A stretch of DNA of 64,000 bases. Origin: Hydrogenovibrio thermophilus. GTDB taxonomy: Bacteria; Pseudomonadota; Gammaproteobacteria; Thiomicrospirales; Thiomicrospiraceae. Below are positions 36,771 through 45,310 of the stretch, one piece after another; position 1 is the stretch's first letter, and every line of letters starts with the position of its first letter. The position numbers and the translations under genes were made by a program. The DNA is taken from contig NZ_CP035033.1 in the NCBI RefSeq assembly GCF_004028275.1, positions 310,001 through 374,000 of the forward strand. Direction: 5' to 3'. Under the pieces are notes generated by a model. That model had not been told where the DNA came from, searched no databases, and worked only from the letters and a program-made list of their open reading frames with translations.

Positions 36771-37540
36771 TGCTTCCCTTTTCTCGTATCTGAACCCCAG
36801 ACATCTGTAGAAAACTGAGCTTTTAGTCTGCCTGTAGGGAACTCTTCTCCAGCTAAAGTATCTAGCCAGTTTATTCCATCATTATAAATTTCATCATGCC
36901 TTGGTATTGTGACCGGAATTAATTTTTTCTTGCCGAATGTTCTAGCTAACTTTAGTGCTTTTATTTTCTGACTAAAAGCTTTCTTTTTTTTATTTGAAAT
37001 TTGTTCAAATCTTAGCATGACCTTTTCTATAGGAACCTTATCTTGGTCAGTGTAAATGGAAAAGTCGATATAGTCATTTGGAGCAGTGTTTAACATAGGT
37101 TCAGTTTGATAAACGAAACCAAGAAGCCCCTCAGTATCAGAAGAATATTTTCTAATATTGTTTTTTAATTTGATGGTAATTTCAGAAGGAACCTCTCTAG
37201 ACATTCTTTTTAATAAGTCATCGTCGGATATCTCCCAACGGACTACGTCTTCATCTTTAAAGTGAGAATCAAATGAGTGTCTATTAGCTAGTATTGCTGA
37301 AGTCGCAGCATCTATTCTATTGTTTACTTGGAATGACCATGGCCCAAAGTGAAAGAATTGCCAATTAATTCCTGTAAATGAGGTTCCATTGTGTTTTTGG
37401 GCATAATAAAGGTCTGCAAGATATACATACTTAATTAAATGTATAGGTCCCAGTCTTCGAGAAAGATAATCATCACCCTGCCCAGCAGTTAATAAGGCAT
37501 ATTGGATTATTAAATCTATATTCTTTTCGTTATACGACAA
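36767..37540 (-). CDS. Panacea-domain (SocA/DUF4065-like) protein
   Basis: 257 aa. The N-terminal part LGPIHLIKYVYLADLYYAQKHNGTSFTGINWQFFHFGPWS fits the Panacea (DUF4065/SocA) pattern, in which a KxxYLAD helix is followed by a GxxxxxxxYGP turn. Panacea proteins act as antitoxins for diverse toxins. It is upstream of, and overlaps by 4 bases, an unknown 235-aa gene. The pair stands between the DprA-like gene and tnsF. Confidence 0.6.
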   Translation of the reverse strand: MSYNEKNIDLIIQYALLTAGQGDDYLSRRLGPIHLIKYVYLADLYYAQKHNGTSFTGINWQFFHFGPWSFQVNNRIDAATSAILANRHSFDSHFKDEDVVRWEISDDDLLKRMSREVPSEITIKLKNNIRKYSSDTEGLLGFVYQTEPMLNTAPNDYIDFSIYTDQDKVPIEKVMLRFEQISNKKKKAFSQKIKALKLARTFGKKKLIPVTIPRHDEIYNDGINWLDTLAGEEFPTGRLKAQFSTDVWGSDTRKGKQ

Positions 37541-37710
37541 AGTTTTTTAGACCTTTAAAATTAAAAATTTGAAGGATTTTACTTTAACAAAAAACGTACT
37601 GCAACTCACTATGTCTTTATCGACTAATTTTCTGTTTTTATTAAAAATTTAAATATTGTTTTGAGCATATTGCACAAATCTTATTGAGTTTTTTTAAATT
37701 AAATTTAGAG

Positions 37711-39159
37711 TTAATCCATAAAGGTAAAAATATCGTTAGGGATGTAAAGCTTTTGGCCTGCGATATGTAAATGTTGGGTCTGAAAAGTTTTTTTACTGCA
37801 AGTGATTATTGTGTAGTTTGGCACTTTAATCAGATGAAGATATTCAACTGCTCTTTTTAACAAAGTCTGAATGTATTGCTCGGATTTGGTAGGAAACCTG
37901 AGTGTAGAAATAAGTTTTTGTTTTAGGTGTTTGTTACTTTCTAGCGGGCGGGATAGTTTTATTTTTTTGTCGATGCCTTCTAGTTTAATGGAGCAAGAAT
38001 GATTTTTGTTTAGAAAATGGACAAAGCCGGTTATAGCTGACTTTTGTCCAGGCGAAGCCCACAGGTACCCGTCTAAAATGTCTTGTGTAGGATTTTCAAA
38101 GCAGAAGTACTGGCAATTCTTTAAAAGATGAAATGCCGGCGTTAAAGCAAGCCTTAATGATTTTAGGGTGATGTGTTTTTGCTTTAAGAATACATAGTAA
38201 TCATTGATTAACGAATGCCAAGTTGTTTCGGCCTCGAAGTAGGTTATGTATTTCTCAATGGTATTTAAGTGAGAATATTGTTCTTTGACTTCAGGCTTTA
38301 ATTTAACGATTTCTAACTCATCTAAGAATTTAGTGACAAGTAAATATTTACGGGTTTTTTTAACACTAAACTGGTGCAGTATTTGTTGATAGCTAGGAAA
38401 TCTTTTGATTTCAAGAGTAAATTGATCCAGCTGGAAAAAGTACTCAAAGTATCTCTTAATACTAGTAGCAGCAAAGTTAGTACCTCTTCTTTTGACTAGC
38501 CACTCTGCAAAATCTAGAAAGTGCTGTTGAAAATAGTCTGACAAGAGCGGTTTGTAGAATTTAACCCGCTTACTTAAAGTACGTCTAAAGCTGCATTTTT
38601 CACACACTTTACCTATGCCGGCCGGAATGTTTTTTTTGCAGTCAGTACATTGTCGATTTTTAATTTGAGTGCATTGCTTGCAGTAAGCTCGTTGGTCAAA
38701 GTCATAATAAAAAGGGTTACGTTTTTTGTGGCACTTGTTGCAAGTGCAATATGCGATTTTGTTGTAGCAACTACAGCATAGTTGACCAACCTTCTTTCCA
38801 TTGATTCGACGGTTGGAGACATGGTATTTAAACTGAGAACATGTGTTGCACTGTTTGTATTCTCGAAAGTACTTCGCGCAGGATTTGCATACTGAACCAT
38901 GCACAGTAAGTTTGCCTGGTAGATAGTCTGTTTTTTTACACCTAATACATGGTTTATTTTGCAAAAGGCATTTCTTACAGATAGGTGGTGAAAGGCCTTT
39001 TCGTATTTTCTTGTTATGTCCGCATTTAGAGCATTTTTTGGTACTGAAGAGTCGATCATAACACTTTCGACAATAGTGCCGCCCTTGGTATCGGTAATCC
39101 CAGTTTGTGAGTTTATTTGAACAATTTGAGCAATATGTGTTGGGTGTTACAAAAAACAT
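37711..39159 (-). CDS. tnsF: TnsF-like target selector (zinc fingers plus tyrosine-recombinase-like region)
   Basis: 482 aa. The N-terminal ~210 residues hold many CxxC zinc-binding pairs (CSNCSNKL, CRKCYDRL, CSKCGHNK, CKKC, CIRCKK). Next comes a helical region like the core-binding domain of tyrosine recombinases (HFLDFAEWLVKRRGTNFAATSIKRYFEYFF). A C-terminal part follows in which I see no intact R-H-R-Y catalytic set. It is last in the tns operon and overlaps tniQ by 13 bases. Reported Tn6022-like elements use TnsF, with an inactivated tyrosine-recombinase domain, to target comM, and this element sits in comM. Confidence 0.75.
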   Translation of the reverse strand: MFFVTPNTYCSNCSNKLTNWDYRYQGRHYCRKCYDRLFSTKKCSKCGHNKKIRKGLSPPICKKCLLQNKPCIRCKKTDYLPGKLTVHGSVCKSCAKYFREYKQCNTCSQFKYHVSNRRINGKKVGQLCCSCYNKIAYCTCNKCHKKRNPFYYDFDQRAYCKQCTQIKNRQCTDCKKNIPAGIGKVCEKCSFRRTLSKRVKFYKPLLSDYFQQHFLDFAEWLVKRRGTNFAATSIKRYFEYFFQLDQFTLEIKRFPSYQQILHQFSVKKTRKYLLVTKFLDELEIVKLKPEVKEQYSHLNTIEKYITYFEAETTWHSLINDYYVFLKQKHITLKSLRLALTPAFHLLKNCQYFCFENPTQDILDGYLWASPGQKSAITGFVHFLNKNHSCSIKLEGIDKKIKLSRPLESNKHLKQKLISTLRFPTKSEQYIQTLLKRAVEYLHLIKVPNYTIITCSKKTFQTQHLHIAGQKLYIPNDIFTFMD

Positions 39160-40205
39160 CTAATTTCATCCATGAGTTTTTCGACTTCATCTTTGCTTCT
39201 AGGGTGTATTTCTTGAGATGATTTTTGATAGTTGGGCTTTTCGTATGTTTTATATGAAGGTAGCTGTTGCTTTATGGTTTTGATTGTTTGAGATGAGTAG
39301 CCGTGAAGAGTAGGTCTTAAACTACTTCGGAACACTTTTGCATCTTTCAGCAATTTGATGAGTTCATCAAGTTGTAGAGAAAACATTCTAAAACAGCATC
39401 GCACCGTGAGTTGCCGTTCTTTGAGGCTTGAATTTGAGAAAGATGTTTGGCTATTCAGTATGGAATCGTTGATATCTAAGTACTGGAACAAATGTTTTGA
39501 TTGCGAAGATCTCGTTTTTTGAATAAAAGAAGTAAGACTGTTTAGTGTTGCAAAGAATTCGGTTTTGCTTTTAATTTTCCATGGATATTCTGGTGTGTTG
39601 TCTGATAGGAATCGGTTTAATTGGCCTTGAAAATAAACTATTTCGGGATCCACTTCTTTTTGAACGACTGCGCGCAAATCCAAACCACAATGAACACAGC
39701 AACAAAAATCTGGTTTGTCATAAGTGACCAAATGCGGAGAAAATGCGGTATTGCATTTTGGGCATCCAAGCCGAAAATTTAATTCATGATCCGTACAACA
39801 GGTGTTCCATGAAATTCTCCAGTCTCGTTTGAAGTAAACATCTTTTTCTCTTAGGCATTCTGGGCAGAAGTGTAATCCGTTCGTGTGAACCCTGTTTCGG
39901 TGAGCTAATGGAATTACCCATGGCCAGACGGCATTATTTTTAGACTTGGGGGTAAGAATGCTTGATAGATGGTTTTCCAGAGTGAGTTTGGTTAGGGCAG
40001 AGATAGGAATGCCTGATATGTTAGACAGAGCTTTAAGGAATTCAACGTTAAGAGATTTATCAAAATCTCTTGACCAGACTCTTTGGGAAGGAAAAATAGC
40101 TCCAGATAGGCTTAATGGGTCAGTACCATTTGCTAAAGCCAGTCGAACAATCCATGAGCTGAGTAGTTCATCCTTGAATGGAGTTACTTTTATAGGACTA
40201 AGCAT
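39147..40205 (-). CDS. tniQ: TniQ/TnsD-family target-selection protein
   Basis: 352 aa. TniQ start LSPIKVTPFKDELLSSWIVRLALANG is followed by a zinc-binding region HFCPECLREKDVYFKRDWRIS and CPKCN ... CCCVHCG. It is shorter than Tn7 TnsD. TniQ proteins link target recognition to TnsC. The start overlaps the end of tnsC by 8 bases. Confidence 0.9.
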   Translation of the reverse strand: MLSPIKVTPFKDELLSSWIVRLALANGTDPLSLSGAIFPSQRVWSRDFDKSLNVEFLKALSNISGIPISALTKLTLENHLSSILTPKSKNNAVWPWVIPLAHRNRVHTNGLHFCPECLREKDVYFKRDWRISWNTCCTDHELNFRLGCPKCNTAFSPHLVTYDKPDFCCCVHCGLDLRAVVQKEVDPEIVYFQGQLNRFLSDNTPEYPWKIKSKTEFFATLNSLTSFIQKTRSSQSKHLFQYLDINDSILNSQTSFSNSSLKERQLTVRCCFRMFSLQLDELIKLLKDAKVFRSSLRPTLHGYSSQTIKTIKQQLPSYKTYEKPNYQKSSQEIHPRSKDEVEKLMDEIRCFL

Positions 40206-41127
40206 TTTGCATAATTAGTTCTCTAGGTCTTTTTCCATCGGTCGGCTTTAGCCATTTAAAATGATTAATGATGTCTACCGTAATTTCTTCTACATCGTTG
40301 TCAATGGCATAGATACAGCACTCGTTCAATAAGCGATGAAGGTTTCCAATATTTCCGCCTGATATAGCTAACAGCAAAGGTGCCTTTTCTTTGCTATGTA
40401 AATGGGATGGTTTCTTTAATGGAAGCCGTTTTTCGAAAGCAGCTAATAGTCCCCGAAAGTTCTTATCCATTTCCCATCTAGGAATAACGACTGTGTCAAA
40501 TCGGCTGGCATGTTGAGGGTCAGTGGTTAATACTAATGCTGCATCATGCGTGCCAACGCCTACGATTGGAATCTTTAACTCGTTGCTAAGGCTTTTGATG
40601 ATATTCATCATTTTTCGTTGTTTGACAGGTGTTGTGCCTAACAAGTTATGCAGCTCATCAAGGATGAGCATTTTGACATGGCATTCTCTCATCATATGCA
40701 TGACTTGATGCCTTAGTTTCGCATTGGTATCTGTTGGCCTAAATGCTGTCCAAAACTGTTCAAGGATGGATATGTACAACCCTTTTTCATCTGCTGAGGC
40801 TGGAGATTCAGCAATAATGACTGGTTTTACGGCATAACTGATTTGTTGTTCTTCATCATCAACCATGTAGTCGGAATGCATTTTTGCGAATTGGCTAATC
40901 AAAGAGGTTTTACCCATGTTGGATTCGGCAATCAGCAGAATGCTTTGCATACGTAGTTTTTGTGGGCGGTTAATCAGATTGTTTAGTAGCTTTAATATTT
41001 CATTTGAGACATGGTGGTTAATCCAGAGTGGTTGGTCTAGATATTCTACGCGTTGCTTTTTTGAACCGGTTTTAACTAAAGGCACAATTGGTTCATGTAG
41101 GTGATTGTATGCTTCTGCTTCACTCAT
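40198..41127 (-). CDS. tnsC: TnsC/TniB-like AAA+ transposition regulator
   Basis: 309 aa AAA+ protein. Walker A is AESNMGKTSL (first glycine replaced by alanine) near residues 66-75; Walker B is MLILDELHNLLG near residue 150. A sensor motif (VGVGTHDAALVL) and C-terminal lid follow. It forms ATP-dependent filaments on target DNA and activates TnsAB. Its start lies 17 bases after the tnsB stop. Confidence 0.92.
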   Translation of the reverse strand: MSEAEAYNHLHEPIVPLVKTGSKKQRVEYLDQPLWINHHVSNEILKLLNNLINRPQKLRMQSILLIAESNMGKTSLISQFAKMHSDYMVDDEEQQISYAVKPVIIAESPASADEKGLYISILEQFWTAFRPTDTNAKLRHQVMHMMRECHVKMLILDELHNLLGTTPVKQRKMMNIIKSLSNELKIPIVGVGTHDAALVLTTDPQHASRFDTVVIPRWEMDKNFRGLLAAFEKRLPLKKPSHLHSKEKAPLLLAISGGNIGNLHRLLNECCIYAIDNDVEEITVDIINHFKWLKPTDGKRPRELIMQNA

Positions 41128-41144
41128 AAGGGGTGTCCATATTA

Positions 41145-43016
41145 TTAGTTAAAAACGGGAATATCATCATTCCACAGTTCGTCGTCATCTGGCGTTTGTA
41201 TATGTTGAAATTGTGGAGTGATTTGCTGTAAATTTGTCTTGTTGATTTGTTTCTTTTGTTGATTTCTACGAATCTTTCTAGTTTTTTTAGCGGCTTCCTC
41301 CGCCATTTCGTTTAATTCCTGCAAGGTATCTAAAAGCACATGTTCCGAAAAAGTATATCCGTATTCCTGTATTCGTTTTTTAGCCTCCCGGAACTCCCAA
41401 ATACTCATAGGAGGAATGGTGGTGTTAGCTAATGGAATTTTGAAGTATGTTTGATTGTTTGCTTCATAAAACCAGATGTAGCTTATGTCTCGAGGGTCAC
41501 GTCGGAAAACAAACTTTTTCTTTTTGTTTGTTTCTTCGTTCATCGCATGAAGAAACGGGCGTAGTACGTTATCGAAGTAATTCAAACCATCAATATTTAC
41601 ACCATTGGATTGAATGGTTCGCTCGATAATAGGGAGAAAGTCTTTATAAATCGTGTCAGGATTATTCGGCTTAGGAGGATATCCAATTCCTTCAGAATGA
41701 AGATTCCCAAATATGCCTTGGTGCCATTTGTCTTCAGGGGATACGCCGAGGCTTGAATGACGATTCTTGTGGTAATACTTCGTGATGTAAGTCAGGATAT
41801 ATTTATCAAACTCATCGAAAGTGAAAACGGCATTACCATCAGAATCATACTCTGCTCTTTCCTCTATGTTGGAAAAAGTAGTTCCAGGTAAGTTATGGAC
41901 CTTTTTCATAACCGTCCCGATTAGACGCTCTATATGGGAGCCATATTGAGGCTGGTTAATGGGACGAAAATCCAAATTAATATCATGTATCAAACATGAT
42001 CTTTTCAGCGTATCAGACCTGAATTCACCTGCATTATCGACATGGATCGTCTCCATAAAGCCCCATACTGGCCAAGTTGATTCAACTTTGTTTAATAAAA
42101 GTAGCTCATCTTTGGGGTTGATTGAATTACCAATACACATAGCAACCGACGTTGTGCTTGGAGCATCTAAGCTTAGCCAGTATCCTACAATCATGCGACT
42201 GTAAATGCAGATTGCGAATGTTATATAGGGCCTTCCGATAGGCAGTCTGTATTCATCATCTACTAAAATAAGATCCACGGGCGTATGGTCAATTTGAACA
42301 ACCTGTAAAGGGTAAGTTGCCTCAAAGGAACCTGGAGCAGGCTCATATTTTTTTGCTTTGTTTTTTTTATTTCTACGTTTGAGGCGCTGATATTCACTAA
42401 TCGTACTGATTCTTCGTCTGATTGTGCTATCGCTCGGCGCTTCTATGTTTTGGTGTTTACAAGCTATTTTAATGGCATCAAGAGTTGCTTTAATGGTCGG
42501 CCGTTGTTTTGAAAGATAGTACTCATCGACAATTTTAGAGATGATATTTTCTACTTGAGATTCTGTTTTTATGGTGCCCTTATTGATTCCCTTCTTCTTT
42601 GGGAGCAGGCCAAGCAAACTACCAGTTGCATGATAATGGCGCACCCAGCGGTACAGTGTCGTGAAGTGAGTGCCGTGCTGAGTCGCATGTAGCTCGATTT
42701 CTGAGCGTGATGCATTTTTGAGAATAGGTTGTATTAAAGAAAATCTACGCTCAATTTCTTTCCAGTTATCGTCAGAGACATCAGCGAGGTCTCTGTGAAT
42801 ATGTCCGTTGTTTCGCTCAAGGTTATCATCAAGTTTTGCAATCTCAAGTGAGATGATGAGTAAGCGTTCTGAGCGTCCAGTTTTGATGTCAACGCCAATG
42901 GCTTCCTCGAAGTTTATCAAATTGGTTAACTGGTATATTTTGTTTTGATGAGAAACAAATTCACCTGTTTTAAAAACTATCTTACGCCTGTCTGCTTTTT
43001 GTACATTAGCTCCCAT
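41145..43016 (-). CDS. tnsB: TnsB-like DDE transposase
   Basis: 623 aa from the ATG at 43014-43016, chosen because AGGGAG lies 7 bases upstream; an ATG at 43034 adds six residues. N-terminal helix-turn-helix regions for end binding (SEIELHATQHGTHFTTLYRWVRHY) precede an rve-type DDE core: D in VVQIDHTPVD, D in IHVDNAGEF and E in GSHIERLIG. A C-terminal Mu-type beta barrel and tail follow. TnsB cuts and joins the 3' ends. It overlaps tnsA slightly. Confidence 0.95.
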   Translation of the reverse strand: MGANVQKADRRKIVFKTGEFVSHQNKIYQLTNLINFEEAIGVDIKTGRSERLLIISLEIAKLDDNLERNNGHIHRDLADVSDDNWKEIERRFSLIQPILKNASRSEIELHATQHGTHFTTLYRWVRHYHATGSLLGLLPKKKGINKGTIKTESQVENIISKIVDEYYLSKQRPTIKATLDAIKIACKHQNIEAPSDSTIRRRISTISEYQRLKRRNKKNKAKKYEPAPGSFEATYPLQVVQIDHTPVDLILVDDEYRLPIGRPYITFAICIYSRMIVGYWLSLDAPSTTSVAMCIGNSINPKDELLLLNKVESTWPVWGFMETIHVDNAGEFRSDTLKRSCLIHDINLDFRPINQPQYGSHIERLIGTVMKKVHNLPGTTFSNIEERAEYDSDGNAVFTFDEFDKYILTYITKYYHKNRHSSLGVSPEDKWHQGIFGNLHSEGIGYPPKPNNPDTIYKDFLPIIERTIQSNGVNIDGLNYFDNVLRPFLHAMNEETNKKKKFVFRRDPRDISYIWFYEANNQTYFKIPLANTTIPPMSIWEFREAKKRIQEYGYTFSEHVLLDTLQELNEMAEEAAKKTRKIRRNQQKKQINKTNLQQITPQFQHIQTPDDDELWNDDIPVFN

Positions 43017-43728
43017 ATTGTGAAACTCCCTCATGGTTAGACTCTTCTCTGTTTAGCCAAATAACGCTGCATAGGCTTAGTTTTTTTCCGATGTCGCAAC
43101 TAATTTTCTTAGTGACAAGCATGTGCCATATCTGTCCTAAGGCAACGCCTTGTTCTTCTTTTGTTACAAATAAGGTACAAAGCAAATGATCAACGGTTGT
43201 GTGTCCAATATTGTTTAGGTGCTCAAGGATTCTCATTTCATTTTCAGTATCGTAGTCTCTCTTTTTGTATCTGCTGAGGAACTCTATGTTTTCGAATTCT
43301 TGGGTATAAATCCTCGATTCGTCATAAATACGGAAGTTCATGTCATTTTCATTTGCGAACCGGAGTCCTGTTTTAAATTTAGGCTTTAGTTTTTGGAACT
43401 CGGTTTGGATTTTATTTCGCGGCTTAACTTCAATAATTAGGGGTTTAGGATAGGGTAGATGTGATATTGTGGAAGGAAGTGCTTTAAAGCGGACTAAAAA
43501 ATCTGGCGTATAGGTTGTCATCCTGCCTTTTTGGTTTCGATATTCTAGTGTGAATGGCTGTTCTTCTACATCAATAACAGATTCATTGAATTCGAGTATT
43601 TGTAGTAAGTTCTTTTCGAGTTTAGACTCAAAAGCGATGCTTTTATCACCACGAAATGAAAATATTCCTGACAAGCTACCGTATGTATAACCTATCTTTC
43701 TATTTTTATGAGAGAATTTGATACTCAT
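43006..43728 (-). CDS. tnsA: TnsA endonuclease
   Basis: 240 aa. The restriction-like catalytic residues are visible: E38 (FESKLEKNL), D76 (YTPDFLV) and E100-V-K102 (IIEVKPR). The C-terminal part has a winged-helix-like shape. TnsA makes the 5' cuts needed for cut-and-paste transposition. It is first in the operon, and its promoter must lie within the right-end TnsB repeats, so autorepression by TnsB is plausible. Confidence 0.92.
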   Translation of the reverse strand: MSIKFSHKNRKIGYTYGSLSGIFSFRGDKSIAFESKLEKNLLQILEFNESVIDVEEQPFTLEYRNQKGRMTTYTPDFLVRFKALPSTISHLPYPKPLIIEVKPRNKIQTEFQKLKPKFKTGLRFANENDMNFRIYDESRIYTQEFENIEFLSRYKKRDYDTENEMRILEHLNNIGHTTVDHLLCTLFVTKEEQGVALGQIWHMLVTKKISCDIGKKLSLCSVIWLNREESNHEGVSQYGS

Positions 43729-43740
43729 TCAAATGTTAAC

Positions 43741-43874
43741 CTTGTAGTTCGTTCTATGACTAAACAGTAAGCTTGTAGTACTTATTATGATATTTTTAGC
43801 ACTTATTTTGAAAAAACACCTCTTTAAGTTATTGTTTTTTTCAGAAAATGTAGCATTTTTTTTGAAATCTGTCA
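43741..43874. repeat. Transposon right end with TnsB-site-like repeats
   Basis: Four related motifs lie here: cttgtagttcg (43741), cttgtagtacttatt (43772), tttttagcacttatttt (43793) and aatgtagcattttttt (43847). They are close to the inverse of the left-end GYGCTAC motif. The element ends CTGTCA at 43874. The count and orientation fit a Tn7-type right end. Confidence 0.75.
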
Positions 43875-43879
43875 GCGGT
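43875..43879. repeat. 5-bp target site duplication, right copy (GCGGT)
   Basis: Identical to 13171-13175. It is followed by TCGGGCTCG, the continuation of comM. Confidence 0.95.
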
Positions 43880-44548
43880 TCGGGCTCGAACCCAAAACCG
43901 GGTGCTGTGTCGTTGGCGCATCGCTCCATTCTGTTTTTAGACGAATTACCGGAATTTAATCGAACCGTGCTGGAAGCCTTGCGAGAACCGTTGGAAACCG
44001 GTCATGTCGAGATTGCCCGGGTGAATCAACAGGTGACCTATCCGGCCCGGGTGCAACTGGTGTGTGCGATGAACCCAACGCCGTCCGGTTTTTTCCCCGA
44101 TGATGCTCTGGGGCGCTGTTCCGACACGCCAGAACAAATCAGTCGTTATCGCCAGAAAATTTCCGGGCCTTTGCTGGACCGCATTGATTGCCATTTGGAA
44201 GTGCCACCGGTGGATTTTGAAGCCTTAAGCGGCAAGCCGGAAGCGGGCGCTGAAACCAGTGCGCGAATTCGGGCAAGAGTCGAGCAATGTCAGGCTTTGC
44301 AGTATGACCGTCAAGGTTGCTTAAATACCGCGCTGACCTCTAAGCAGTTGGAGGCGCTGGTAGTATTAGATTCCGATTCCAAGCAGCTTTTGGAACAAGC
44401 GATGAATCGTTTGGGGCTTTCAGCACGTGGGTACCACCGAATTTTAAGAGTGGCCAGAACCCTGGCCGACATGATCGGGCAAGAGGCTGTGCAAACGGTC
44501 CAGCTGGCTGAAGCGATTTCTTACCGCAGCATGGACAAAACGCAATAA
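43875..44548 (+). pseudogene. comM: comM (YifB) 3' part
   Basis: Resumes the ComM AAA+ domain directly after the duplication: GSGSNPKPGAVSLAHRSILFLDELPEFNRTVLEALREPLE (Walker B) and VQLVCAMNPTPSGFFPD, then the C-terminal Mg-chelatase region (LGLSARGYHRILRVARTLAD). Joined to 12312-13175 less one duplication copy it gives about 510 residues, a normal ComM length, so the break is the transposon alone. An open frame enters from inside the element at 43787, but no functional start is evident. Confidence 0.95.
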
Positions 44549-45241
44549 ATGACCGAATCGATTTATTTAACGGCGCTAATCGTCGGATTGTTGGGCGGCG
44601 TCCATTGCTTAGGCATGTGCGGCGGCGTGGTGGGGGCTTTGACGTTCAACCTGAAGCCGGAAGTGCAACTGAGTTGGTGGCGCATGTTGCCGTATCAAGT
44701 GAGCTATAACCTGGGACGTATTAGCAGTTATGTTTTGATTGGCGCCTTGTTCGGCTTTCTCGGCAGTTCCTTGGTGTCGCTGGCGACATTCTTGCCGTTG
44801 CAACAAACCCTGCAAGTCGTGGCCGGGGTGTTTATGGTGGTGCTTGGCTTGTATTTAGGCGGCTGGTGGAACGGTCTAGTGGTCATTGAAAAAAGCGGCC
44901 AGGGTATTTGGAAGCGGTTGGCGCCGTTGACCCAGAAAATGATGCCGATTCGCACAATTGGCCAGGCCTGGTTGTATGGCATGGTGTGGGGTTGGTTGCC
45001 GTGCGGTTTGGTCTACAGTATGTTGATTATGGCATTGAGTGCCGGTGGCGCGTTGGAAGGCGGTTTGGTGATGCTGGCGTTTGGTTTGGGTACTTTGCCG
45101 AATCTCTTGCTGATGGGTACCTTTGTGTTTTTCTTCACCCGACTGGCGAGGAATAACCTGGTACGTAAAGTGGCCGGTGGTTTAGTGATGGTGATGGGGT
45201 TCGGGCAACTGTATTTAGCCTACAGCGTTCAAGTGGCCTAG
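44549..45241 (+). CDS. TauE/SafE or DsbD-2-like membrane protein
   Basis: 230 aa with about six transmembrane helices. The start GLLGGVHCLGMCGGVVGAL carries the HCxGMC motif and a later WGWLPCGLVYSML carries a second cysteine. This is the family of sulfite exporter TauE/SafE-like or DsbD-2 proteins (PF13386), some of which act in cytochrome oxidase or copper handling. It begins directly after the comM stop. The substrate is not known. Confidence 0.8.
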   Translation: MTESIYLTALIVGLLGGVHCLGMCGGVVGALTFNLKPEVQLSWWRMLPYQVSYNLGRISSYVLIGALFGFLGSSLVSLATFLPLQQTLQVVAGVFMVVLGLYLGGWWNGLVVIEKSGQGIWKRLAPLTQKMMPIRTIGQAWLYGMVWGWLPCGLVYSMLIMALSAGGALEGGLVMLAFGLGTLPNLLLMGTFVFFFTRLARNNLVRKVAGGLVMVMGFGQLYLAYSVQVA

Positions 45242-45267
45242 CTTTTTGACCAGAAACTGACGCTCAT

Positions 45268-45297
45268 AAAAAAAGCCCCGATTCGGGGCTTTTTTTA
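45268..45297. terminator. Bidirectional Rho-independent terminator
   Basis: A stem AGCCCCG / CGGGGCT with A and T runs on its two sides separates the rightward membrane-protein gene from the leftward TolC gene and can serve both. Confidence 0.9.
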
Positions 45298-45310
45298 TGA
45301 TGTTGTCGGA

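Larger units (their letters stand above)
13176..43874. mobile_element. Tn7-like transposon (Tn6022-like) inserted in comM
   Basis: The element is 30,699 bp. Its left end reads TGTCAGTTTTCA and its right end, on the opposite strand, TGACAGATTTCA. GCGGT is duplicated at both junctions. Excising the element with one GCGGT copy joins the comM halves in frame across MVGGG-S-GSNPKPG. Transposition genes tnsABC, tniQ and a TnsF-like gene lie at the right end, reading inward. Insertion in comM with a TnsF-type selector is what has been reported for Tn6022-like elements. The cargo is mainly defence-like modules of uneven base composition. Confidence 0.95.

Noticed and set aside
37711-39159. Active tyrosine recombinase (integrase)
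   Set aside because: The region looks like a core-binding domain, but the R-H-R-Y set is not visible, and the gene belongs to the tns operon.
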